Below, in pieces: positions 7,941 through 15,986 of a stretch of 49,462 nt of DNA. Position numbers and translations under genes: made by a program. The notes under the pieces were generated by a model. That model was not told the origin of the DNA. It searched no databases and was given only the letters and a program-made list of their open reading frames with translations. The DNA is from Cyclobacteriaceae bacterium (lineage in GTDB: Bacteria > Bacteroidota > Bacteroidia > Cytophagales > Cyclobacteriaceae). Numbering within the stretch: position 1 is the stretch's first letter; each line of letters starts with the position of its first letter. Location: positions 1 through 49,462 of the forward strand of contig BQJT01000006.1 in assembly GCA_021604845.1 (NCBI GenBank), written 5' to 3'.

Positions 7941-10691
7941 TTGAAGGGCATTCACTTTTTTCTTATATCCCTTGTGGTAGTATTGGCAGTAGGGGGATAT
8001 TTCTTTTTCACATATTGGAGTACCTCTCATCAAACCGCAGTATGGGACTTGATTCCCGAATCTGCAATTTTGGTGTATGAAAGCACCCAAACTGTTGAAA
8101 ATTGGAATGAGATCCAAAGCAAGCCTGTTTGGGAGAACCTGGAAAACATACCTTACTATGCCAGTATCCGGGATAATATTGATCAGCTGGATAGTCTTAC
8201 CGGAAAAAAAGGCAGACTGCACCAACTACTTCAGTCAAAGCCATTCGTCTTTTCAGTGCACAAGGTTTCTCAACACAGTCTGGACTACCTGTTTTTTATT
8301 CCGTTACCTGGTCCTAAGGACAGACAGCTGATCTCTTCAATGATTTCACAATATCAGAATCGGGATGATTATAAATTTCAAACCCGTACATATCAGGACT
8401 TTTTGATAAATGAAGCAATCAACCAGGAATACGAAGAGGTATTCAGTTATTTATTTCATAAAGATTATTTTATTGGAAGTTTTACCCCCTTCCTGCTGGA
8501 AGACGTAATACGAAATTTGTCTGGCCAGACAGATGGTAGGTTTATATCCTCCAATCAGGGGCTTATGGAAGTGGCTAAACTGGAAAATGACCAGGGTAAT
8601 ATCTATATCAGCTCATCAAAAATACCTCAACTTATATCGGTTTTTACCGATGAAAAAACTTCCGGTGAATTCAATATTTCAGGGGTACTGGCGGAATCAG
8701 CATTTCTGGATTTGAAAGTCACAGAGGACCAGGTTTTACTAAACGGTTTTACTATTGCAGAACAATCAGGTCGGCCTTTCCTGTCCAGCGTTCAAGGGGG
8801 GCAGGGCAGTTCGATTGGGTTCAAGTCCATTTTGCCCAATGATGTCGCGGTGCTATTTCATGTGACATTTCAAGATGCTACCCTTTGGCACCAGAGGTTA
8901 AGATCGTTTTGGGAACAGCACAACCAGATGCAGCTAACCCAATGGTCGGATTTGTCGCGACAATTTCAGTGGGATCCCACAGAGATGGTTTCTCTTCAGC
9001 AACAGGAAATTGGCTTGGTAACCCTGTCCACTATTGAGGATGAAAAACCTGAAAAAATACTGTATTTACGTTTTTCAGATAATGAAAAAGCACTTAATCA
9101 GTTAAATGGTATTGCATCCAAAGCCGCGGAAGCTAACGGAGAGCCGGTTTATATTGAGCCATATGCTACCAAGGAGATCGTGCAAATTAACCTGGAGGAA
9201 TTTCCATCCAGGGTTTGGGGTAATGTATTCAAAGGATTTGAGCGGTCCTTTTTCATCCCGGTTAATGATTACCTGATAGTTGCCAATAGTATCTCAGCGC
9301 TAAAAGGTTTGCATCAGTCTATTGAAAGAGAAGAAACCTGGGGCAAGTCCATAATAATGAATGAATTTTTAGGCAGCGCTTTACAAGAAGCGAATTTAAG
9401 TTTGATTGTAAACCTGTCCCAGGCCTGGAATCTGATCAATAGCAAGCTGTCTTCCCGCTGGAGATCCTTTTTTGAACTCAACAAAGAGACTCTGAGTAAG
9501 TTTGAACTGGGGGCGATACAGTTCAGTGACATTGGTGATAAGTTTTACACCAGTGGGGTGCTAACATTAGCACAATCCAACAATAATCAGCAACCCGCTC
9601 CCTCGTTTCAGAGCAAACAGCAGGTATTCACCCAGGCACCTATAATTTCGAAACCACATGTTGTCAGGAACCACAACAATGGTGCCCGTGAAGTTCTTTT
9701 GCAGGACAGCCTTAAAAGTTTGTATTTAATCGGAAGCCAGGGAAGGATGCTGTGGCAGGATTCCCTGGGAGGCCGGATCCGGGGCGTTGTCAGTCAGATA
9801 GATTATTATAGTAACAACAAATTGCAATACCTGTTGGCGACGGATCAGAAGATTCATATAATCGACCGCAACGGGAACCCGGTGGAAGGATTCCCGGTTT
9901 CGATCCCTACCCAGACAAGGCTGCGGAACGTTGGGGTACTGGATTATGACGGTAGTAAACGCTACCGGTTTATTGCCAGCGACGAATCCGGACAGGTATT
10001 TATGCTCGACAAGCAGGGGAAATTGCTGGAAGGTTGGAACCCGAAAGTCTTACAGGACCAATTGTTGTTCGCCCCGCAGCATATTCGCATTCGTAATAAA
10101 GATTGTATCATCGCCATTCAGGAGAATGGTATGGTGAACGTAATGAATCGACGGGGTGATGCTTACTCCGGGTTTCCACTGGATATGGGTGGAGCAACCT
10201 CTGGTCCGCTTTTCATCCAGACCGGGACTGATTTTAGCAATACAGTTTTCACCGGAGTTACCAGCAATGGATTAATTGTAAAATTTGATCTCAACGGGAA
10301 AGTCGCAGGAAAGCAGCAATTAGTAAAACCCACCAGAGATACTTATTATCAACTGTGCATGGATCCAATGATGCGCTATTTCATAATCAAAAGACAAAAT
10401 GCCAACAGATTGGGGATATTGAACCGGAAGGGTGAAATCCTGTTTGAGAAAGACTACCTCAGCACTTCGGATTTAAAGGTTCAATATTACTTGCTCAGTA
10501 ACAATCACAGTGTTTATGCCGTGACTGACCCGGTACAGCAATTTACCTATTTCTACAATGAAGATGGAACATTGATAAATGCATCACCGATAGAAAGCAA
10601 CAGCGAAATTGCTATGCTTTATTTTGAAAATCAAAATCAACACCAGGTTTACAGTGTTTATGACAACAAATTCGCGCTCGTTGCTTTTTAA
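7941..10691 (+). CDS. Large membrane-anchored protein of unknown function, DUF3352-like with C-terminal propeller-like region
   Basis: A 916-residue protein with an N-terminal hydrophobic segment (residues 5-24, FFLISLVVVLAVGGYFFFTY) that should anchor it in the inner membrane with the bulk outside. The start of the mature part (VWDLIPESAILVYES) and the long helical/strand region resemble DUF3352-type proteins of Bacteroidota; I cannot confirm this without a profile search. From about residue 590 the sequence has short blade-like repeats (LYLIGSQGRMLWQDSLGG, IHIIDRNGNPVEGFPVSI, VFMLDKQGKLLEGWNP, VNVMNRRGDAYSGFPL), suggesting a PQQ-like or WD-type beta-propeller. The start is TTG at 7941; an upstream in-frame stop at 7896 rules out an ATG start. 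Its 3' end overlaps the MscS gene, so the two are probably translated together. No function is assigned. Confidence 0.8.
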   Translation: MKGIHFFLISLVVVLAVGGYFFFTYWSTSHQTAVWDLIPESAILVYESTQTVENWNEIQSKPVWENLENIPYYASIRDNIDQLDSLTGKKGRLHQLLQSKPFVFSVHKVSQHSLDYLFFIPLPGPKDRQLISSMISQYQNRDDYKFQTRTYQDFLINEAINQEYEEVFSYLFHKDYFIGSFTPFLLEDVIRNLSGQTDGRFISSNQGLMEVAKLENDQGNIYISSSKIPQLISVFTDEKTSGEFNISGVLAESAFLDLKVTEDQVLLNGFTIAEQSGRPFLSSVQGGQGSSIGFKSILPNDVAVLFHVTFQDATLWHQRLRSFWEQHNQMQLTQWSDLSRQFQWDPTEMVSLQQQEIGLVTLSTIEDEKPEKILYLRFSDNEKALNQLNGIASKAAEANGEPVYIEPYATKEIVQINLEEFPSRVWGNVFKGFERSFFIPVNDYLIVANSISALKGLHQSIEREETWGKSIIMNEFLGSALQEANLSLIVNLSQAWNLINSKLSSRWRSFFELNKETLSKFELGAIQFSDIGDKFYTSGVLTLAQSNNNQQPAPSFQSKQQVFTQAPIISKPHVVRNHNNGAREVLLQDSLKSLYLIGSQGRMLWQDSLGGRIRGVVSQIDYYSNNKLQYLLATDQKIHIIDRNGNPVEGFPVSIPTQTRLRNVGVLDYDGSKRYRFIASDESGQVFMLDKQGKLLEGWNPKVLQDQLLFAPQHIRIRNKDCIIAIQENGMVNVMNRRGDAYSGFPLDMGGATSGPLFIQTGTDFSNTVFTGVTSNGLIVKFDLNGKVAGKQQLVKPTRDTYYQLCMDPMMRYFIIKRQNANRLGILNRKGEILFEKDYLSTSDLKVQYYLLSNNHSVYAVTDPVQQFTYFYNEDGTLINASPIESNSEIAMLYFENQNQHQVYSVYDNKFALVAF

Positions 10692-12297
10692 GATCTCAGG
10701 GGTCCTGATATTGAACCTGTCATTAGTGCTGTCACTACATGGGCAGGATACGGTCTTTTACAATCTTGAATCTCCATATCATACAGTTTACACTCATTTA
10801 AAGAATCTCCAACCTGACAGCTACTACCCCGAGGTGGCCGGAAGAGCTTTCGTTCAGGAAAATATCACCCCTAAGAAAGCAGCGAGACTTGCGATTAAAT
10901 TGAAACAGATCTGGGATGCAGAAGGGACATTGATTCCGGTGGACCGTCTTCCAACAGAGACCAATTTTGTTGATTCTGTAAGCGGGCAATCTATTTATGT
11001 GCTGGATTCAAAGCACCCTGATATCTTCATAAAGAAGATTGGTGAACGTTGGCAATACCCGCCCAGTACATTCCTGTCCATTGAACAGACGTACAACACG
11101 ATTTACCCATTCGGAGCAGATCTGCTGATAAATCTTCTGCCAAAGGGAATCGGCAATATATACTACCTGGGGCTCAAGGTGTGGCAGTATACAGGCATCG
11201 GGCTGTTCTTGATATTCGGATATATCTTTTACCGGTTGCTACGACTGGTAATGGACAAGTTCTTAATACGGGTAGCCAGGAGGATGGGTTATACGCTAGT
11301 GGTTGAGAAGTTTGTGCGGCCTGTTGGGAAACCCTTTAGTTTACTGGTATTGTTTGTACTCTGGTTAATCTTTTTACCCGTGCTGCAACTACCGGTGTTG
11401 CTGTCAAAGTACGTAATAATTGCATTAAAGGCGACAATGCCGTTTTTCGGAGTAATGGTACTGTACGCTTTGGCTGATCTTCTCAGTCTTTATCTTGAAA
11501 AACTGGCAGAAAGTACCAGTACCACCATGGATGACCAACTGGTTCCTATTATAAGGCGATCCATGAAGATCATTGTGATTGCAGTAGGAATCTTATTCAT
11601 TCTCAATAATCTTAACGTTAACATTACTGCCTTGCTCGCCGGACTTTCAATCGGCGGGCTGGCCCTGGCACTTGCGGCTCAGGAGACCTTAAAAAATTTC
11701 TTTGGTTCCATAATGATCTTTTTGGACCGGCCTTTTCAAATAGGTGATTGGATTAGTAGCGACGAGATCGATGGAACGGTTGAGGAAGTGGGATTTCGAT
11801 CTACCCGGATAAGGACTTTCAGCAACTCTGTGACCTCGGTTCCAAACGGACGACTTGCCGATAGGACCATCGACAATCACGGCCTAAGAGTTTACCGAAG
11901 ATTCAAAACACATATTGCGGTTACCTACGACACGCCTCCGGATGTGATTTCTACATTTGTGGAGGGACTAAGGAAAATTGTTATCGATTACCCGCGCACA
12001 CGCAAGGATTACTACGAAATTCACCTTAATGAAATGGGTGATGCCTCGCTGAACATTTTGTTCTATATCTTTTTTGAGGTGCCCACCTGGACAGAGGAGC
12101 TAACTTGCAGGCATGAAATTTTACTCAAAATATTAAAGCTTGCGGAAGCGCTTGATGTCCGTTTTGCGTTTCCTACTCAAACACTCCATATGGAAACTTT
12201 TCCGGGAAAACCATCGTTAACGCCTGAACCACTAGAAGACATGGGGCAGCTAAGGGAAAGACTGGATGCCTACTTTAAAACAGAATCAAAGAAATAA
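10660..12297 (+). CDS. MscS-family mechanosensitive channel with extended N-terminal domain
   Basis: Small-conductance mechanosensitive channel family. The start at 10660 is chosen because it gives a clear signal peptide (MTTNSRSLLFKISGVLILN, ending near LHGQ); a longer frame from 10609 has no leader. An extracytoplasmic domain of about 130 residues is followed by several transmembrane helices (IGLFLIFGYIFYRLLRLV, LLVLFVLWLIFLPVL, IIVIAVGILFILNNL) and the MscS pore/beta core LLAGLSIGGLALALAAQETLKNFFGS, then FQIGDWI and the EVGFRSTRIRTFSNSVTSVPNG loop. This places it with large, MscK/YbdG-like channels rather than minimal MscS. Its first 32 bases overlap the upstream gene, and the trans-sulfuration gene starts 10 bases after its stop. 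Confidence 0.92.
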   Translation: MTTNSRSLLFKISGVLILNLSLVLSLHGQDTVFYNLESPYHTVYTHLKNLQPDSYYPEVAGRAFVQENITPKKAARLAIKLKQIWDAEGTLIPVDRLPTETNFVDSVSGQSIYVLDSKHPDIFIKKIGERWQYPPSTFLSIEQTYNTIYPFGADLLINLLPKGIGNIYYLGLKVWQYTGIGLFLIFGYIFYRLLRLVMDKFLIRVARRMGYTLVVEKFVRPVGKPFSLLVLFVLWLIFLPVLQLPVLLSKYVIIALKATMPFFGVMVLYALADLLSLYLEKLAESTSTTMDDQLVPIIRRSMKIIVIAVGILFILNNLNVNITALLAGLSIGGLALALAAQETLKNFFGSIMIFLDRPFQIGDWISSDEIDGTVEEVGFRSTRIRTFSNSVTSVPNGRLADRTIDNHGLRVYRRFKTHIAVTYDTPPDVISTFVEGLRKIVIDYPRTRKDYYEIHLNEMGDASLNILFYIFFEVPTWTEELTCRHEILLKILKLAEALDVRFAFPTQTLHMETFPGKPSLTPEPLEDMGQLRERLDAYFKTESKK

Positions 12298-12306
12298 TCA
12301 GTAACT

Positions 12307-13446
12307 ATGAAATTTGCTACTAAAGCCATACACGCAGGAATCACTCCTGATCCTGCCACGGGAGCTATTATGACCCCGATTTATCAAACAACTACTTATG
12401 TACAACAGGCTCCCGGTGAACACAAGGGATATGAATACAGCCGCTCTCAGAACCCCACCAGGGATGCGCTGCAAAATAACCTGGCAGCCCTGGAAAATGG
12501 AAAATTCGGACTCGCTTTTGCTTCGGGTTTAGCTGCTACCGATGCCATTCTTAAGACATTGAAACCAGGTGATGAAGTGTTAAGTACTAATGACCTGTAT
12601 GGAGGCACTTACCGTATCTTTACCAAGTTGTTTGAGCAATATGGCCTGAAATTTAAGTTTGTAACCATGACAGATGCTGACACGTTGGAACAGCACCTTA
12701 GCGATCAGACCAGGCTGATTTGGATTGAAACTCCAACCAATCCTATGATGCATATTATCGATATCAAAGCGGTGACGGACCTGGTGAAGCAAAGGGATAT
12801 TAAAGTTGCGGTTGATAATACTTTTGCTACACCCTACCTGCAATTGCCGCTGGATCTTGGTGCAGATTTGGTAATGCATTCCGTAACCAAATATATTGGT
12901 GGACATTCGGATGTAATTATGGGAGCGCTGGTACTAAATGATCAGGAGTGGGCTGAAGACCTGCAGTTTATACAAAATGCATCCGGGGCGGTTCCGGGAC
13001 CTCAGGATTGTTTCCTGGCCCTGAGAGGTATTAAAACGCTGCATCTCCGTATGCAGAGGCATTGCGAGAATGCTGCTTCTGTGGCCCACTTTTTAAAACA
13101 GCATCCCAAAGTAGATAAGGTATTCTGGCCAGGATTCGAAGATCATCCGAATCACCAGGTGGCAAAAAATCAAATGCAGGATTTCGGTGGCATGATTTCC
13201 TTTACCCTGAAAGGAGATGATATTGAAGAAGCCAAATCCCTAATGACCAGGTTTCAGTATTTTCAGTTGGCAGAATCTCTTGGAGGGGTTGAATCACTGT
13301 GTGGCCATCCGGCATCCATGACTCATGCCAGTATCCCCCGTGAGGAAAGGATCAAATCGGGTCTGGTTGATTCCCTGATACGGATGAGCGTGGGAATAGA
13401 AGACATAGAGGATTTACTGGAGGATTTAAAACAAGCGCTGGAGTAA
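12307..13446 (+). CDS. PLP-dependent trans-sulfuration enzyme (cystathionine gamma-synthase / gamma-lyase type)
   Basis: Cys/Met metabolism PLP enzyme of fold type I, cytoplasmic. Motifs: FATKAIHAG at the N-terminus, YQTTTYVQ, YEYSRSQNPTRDALQ (phosphate and substrate contacts), DNTFATPYLQ, and the PLP lysine in HSVTKYIGGHSD. The C-terminal SLGGVESLCGHPASMTH and RMSVGIEDIEDLLEDL match the family. At 379 residues it is full length. Family alone does not separate cystathionine gamma-synthase from gamma-lyase or an O-acetylhomoserine enzyme; in Bacteroidota such genes are often annotated as cystathionine gamma-synthase. It is probably read through from the MscS gene. Confidence 0.9.
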   Translation: MKFATKAIHAGITPDPATGAIMTPIYQTTTYVQQAPGEHKGYEYSRSQNPTRDALQNNLAALENGKFGLAFASGLAATDAILKTLKPGDEVLSTNDLYGGTYRIFTKLFEQYGLKFKFVTMTDADTLEQHLSDQTRLIWIETPTNPMMHIIDIKAVTDLVKQRDIKVAVDNTFATPYLQLPLDLGADLVMHSVTKYIGGHSDVIMGALVLNDQEWAEDLQFIQNASGAVPGPQDCFLALRGIKTLHLRMQRHCENAASVAHFLKQHPKVDKVFWPGFEDHPNHQVAKNQMQDFGGMISFTLKGDDIEEAKSLMTRFQYFQLAESLGGVESLCGHPASMTHASIPREERIKSGLVDSLIRMSVGIEDIEDLLEDLKQALE

Positions 13447-13448
13447 AC

Positions 13449-14996
13449 TCAGATTTCATCCAAAGGATAAACCGGCCGCTGAATATGCTTCCACTCAAAT
13501 GTGGATAAATCTGCGGAAACGTATCCCGGGGTAGCACTCATGATATAGTTAAAAACCGATTCCGGGTATTGTGGTCTAAATGCGAAACTGCCTTTACAAA
13601 CGGTCATTTGGTATTCTTCAGGGTAAATACCCATACCTCTGACATTGGTTTGATCGTTGGGACCAATGCGCCGGGTATTTAATAATACAGTAACACCATC
13701 TAAGTCAATCCGTGCGGCTTTATGCCAGGGGTCACCCTCCCGGGAGATTTTGGTCACTTGTCCGGTGATATTAACAGGTTGCCCGTTAATAGGACTTGAC
13801 CAGGCGCCTACATCAAGTGTGATATTAGCACCAACGCCCGCCTCAAAGGCCTTAACTGCTGCTTCTGGGTGGTAAATTTGCACAAAAGCAGATTTTACTT
13901 TTTGTTTTAATATTTCATGAAGCAAGTAAGTGCCATCTCCTGATCCGCCTCCCCCAATGTTATCTCCGCTATCTGCAATAGCTACCGGTTTTTGTGACTT
14001 CAGAGCCTGTTGGATGGTCTCAGAAACCCCGGGGAGTTCAATCCAATAGTCCTTTCTAAACGAAAACATCATTTCAGCAAGTTCATCTGCCAGCCTTTGA
14101 CCAAGCTCCGGATCTCCATCGGTGGTAACCATTACTCCTGCACCCCCTCCGGGAACATCCTGCTGCATAAATCCTTGTGCAGGGCAGCAGGTCAATACCC
14201 CCGGAATAGTGCGTTGCATTTCTCTGGCACGATCATAAACCTGGCGTATGGGCATGTCTGCTGTGACCACATTAAGTGGTGGACCGATAAGCAACGGAAT
14301 GTGTTTTACGCTGATAACCGGGTTCATATTCCCTAGCAGTGTACCCATAAGGATTGCACCAACCTCATAGCCTACATCATAAGCATCAATATGGGGATAG
14401 GTGCGGTAGATACTTACGGCATTGGCATTTTTGGCCATCTTATCGGTCAGTGTACTGTGTAAATCCAAAGTATAGACGATGGGAATATCAGGTCCGACTT
14501 TTTCCCGGATCAGTTCCAGCGTATCTCCTTCAAGATCATCATGTCCCTCCGTAACACCTGCACCATGTAAACTGAGGTAGACACCGTCCACCTCATGTTG
14601 ATCAAGGGTTTGCAGCATATGTCCGGTGACAAAGTCAAATACTTCTTCTGTGATCAACCGATAATCACCGTTAACAGAAATTGAACCTATCAGGGTAACA
14701 TCAAACATCTTCATCACATCCATGAAACCATCTACTGAAGATCCGGGAACACCATGCACCATGCCTTTCATATTCAACACATCATCACCAAAAACCGCTC
14801 TTTTTTTGGCCATTTCCAGGGTGAAGTTCTCCGGAATAAAGGTGTTGGTCTCATCAAAGAATTTTGCCACCATAATGCGTTTAGTCGATTTTACTCGCGC
14901 CTCAGAAGTGGCACACGATCCCAATCCGGTAGTTAGCGCTGCTAATCCGGTGGTTTTTAAGAATTTACGCCGATCGGATGTTTGTTTTCGATTCAT
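13449..14996 (-). CDS. Exported M81 family metallopeptidase-like protein (MlrC type)
   Basis: Member of the MlrC/M81 family, named after the enzyme that acts on linearised microcystin, though natural roles are mostly unknown. A twin-arginine leader (SDRRKFLKTTGLAALTTGLGSC) predicts export by Tat, and the Cys at its end might be lipidated. Candidate zinc ligands are Asp178 and His180 in TLDLHSTLTD and His202 in YPHIDAYD. The usual N-terminal HETNTF reads DETNTF here (Asp48), so one normally conserved residue has changed. LHGAG and ADSGDNIGGGGSGDGT segments match the family. Length 515 residues. It follows the RraA-like gene by 10 bases in the same direction, so the two form an operon, and its stop lies 2 bases from the convergent trans-sulfuration gene. 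Confidence 0.87.
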   Translation of the reverse strand: MNRKQTSDRRKFLKTTGLAALTTGLGSCATSEARVKSTKRIMVAKFFDETNTFIPENFTLEMAKKRAVFGDDVLNMKGMVHGVPGSSVDGFMDVMKMFDVTLIGSISVNGDYRLITEEVFDFVTGHMLQTLDQHEVDGVYLSLHGAGVTEGHDDLEGDTLELIREKVGPDIPIVYTLDLHSTLTDKMAKNANAVSIYRTYPHIDAYDVGYEVGAILMGTLLGNMNPVISVKHIPLLIGPPLNVVTADMPIRQVYDRAREMQRTIPGVLTCCPAQGFMQQDVPGGGAGVMVTTDGDPELGQRLADELAEMMFSFRKDYWIELPGVSETIQQALKSQKPVAIADSGDNIGGGGSGDGTYLLHEILKQKVKSAFVQIYHPEAAVKAFEAGVGANITLDVGAWSSPINGQPVNITGQVTKISREGDPWHKAARIDLDGVTVLLNTRRIGPNDQTNVRGMGIYPEEYQMTVCKGSFAFRPQYPESVFNYIMSATPGYVSADLSTFEWKHIQRPVYPLDEI

Positions 14997-15006
14997 TTAA
15001 ACGAAT

Positions 15007-15795
15007 TTACAGGACTCCGTACTTTTTGAAGGTAGCTTCCACTCCGGCACCGGAGCGCAGCTCTTCACGAACTTTGCTTTCACTTTGTATTTTTTCCCAC
15101 GCTTTTTCAATAACCACTTCCACTTTATTCTGGGGTACTACGACTATTCCGTCAACATCTGCAAAAACCAGATCACCCGGGGCCACTCTGATGCCCCCGC
15201 ATTCCACTGGTACATCGTATTCTTTACCATCCATTCGTCCCAGTGAATCGTAAGGAGACAACCCCCGGCAGAAAGTTGGAAAACCCAATTCCATGATCTC
15301 ATTGTAATCACGGGCACCACCATCGATTATGACGCCGGACATTTTTCGGCCAACAGCCGCATTCGAGAGCAGTCCACCCCAGAAAGCCGATATTTCCCGG
15401 GTATTACACTGGGCAATTAACACATGTCCCTCATTGGCGCTGTCCAGGAGCTGCATTTCTTTCTGAAATGGATGCTCCGGGATTTCGGCCACCGCTTCCA
15501 CGTAAATTGTAATTGCCTCTCCCCACATTTTCATCCCAGGATCCAAAGGACTGATATTCGGGTCCATGCACTGCAACCGAAGACCCATGCCATCCATTAC
15601 ATCCTGCAGCACCGCGCTAAAGCACAGATCAAGTTTATCTTTATACTTTAGGTATTTGGACTTAGGTTTTCTAGGTACTGAGACCGGAGTATTATCAGAA
15701 AGTACTTGATCCGGGTTGGCCAGGGCCGCACCTCCAAATACGGTGGCTTTTTCCAGAAATTTTCTACGGTCCAGACGTGTGTTTTTTGCCTTCAT
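15007..15795 (-). CDS. Exported RraA-like (HMG/CHA aldolase-type) protein
   Basis: RraA-family fold, which includes regulators of RNase E and class II 4-hydroxy-4-methyl-2-oxoglutarate aldolases. The GxVIDGGARD motif is at residues 154-163, with Arg162 and Asp163 typical of the aldolase metal/substrate site, followed by GFPTFCRG and CGGIRVAPGDLVFADVDGIVVVP. An N-terminal twin-arginine leader (LDRRKFLEKATVFGGAALA) is present, so a role in RNA turnover is unlikely and an aldolase or lyase role outside the cytoplasm is a better guess. It is first gene of the pair with the M81 protein and is divergent from the sugar dehydrogenase at 15987. Confidence 0.85.
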   Translation of the reverse strand: MKAKNTRLDRRKFLEKATVFGGAALANPDQVLSDNTPVSVPRKPKSKYLKYKDKLDLCFSAVLQDVMDGMGLRLQCMDPNISPLDPGMKMWGEAITIYVEAVAEIPEHPFQKEMQLLDSANEGHVLIAQCNTREISAFWGGLLSNAAVGRKMSGVIIDGGARDYNEIMELGFPTFCRGLSPYDSLGRMDGKEYDVPVECGGIRVAPGDLVFADVDGIVVVPQNKVEVVIEKAWEKIQSESKVREELRSGAGVEATFKKYGVL

Positions 15796-15884
15796 GGTGT
15801 TTCTATGTGTTCGGGATCCTCAGAAGCTGGTGCACTGAAGTGGTTCGATAACTGAATTCAATCGAGAATAAGATAGTTAAAAAA

Positions 15885-15906
15885 GATCAATAACCCAGTC
15901 TTGATC
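15885..15906. promoter_or_regulatory. Inverted repeat in divergent promoter region
   Basis: Arms GATCAA (15885-15890) and TTGATC (15901-15906) with a 10-base spacer lie in the 190-base gap between the divergent RraA-like and sugar-dehydrogenase genes. The arms are short, so it could be chance; a regulator binding site is possible. Confidence 0.25.
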
Positions 15907-15986
15907 CGGCATCACCTGCTTATTCGAAATGTAATTTCATTATCACTCGAATTTTTCTAAATTCAATCGGAGATAAAACCCCTATT

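Noticed and set aside
7800-8225. 141-residue reverse-strand frame over the start of the large anchored protein
   Set aside because: Antisense to a long forward gene, no family motif and a composition typical of shadow frames.
10609-10659. Longer N-terminus of the MscS-family protein
   Set aside because: The extension lies inside the upstream gene and would bury the signal peptide that begins at 10660.
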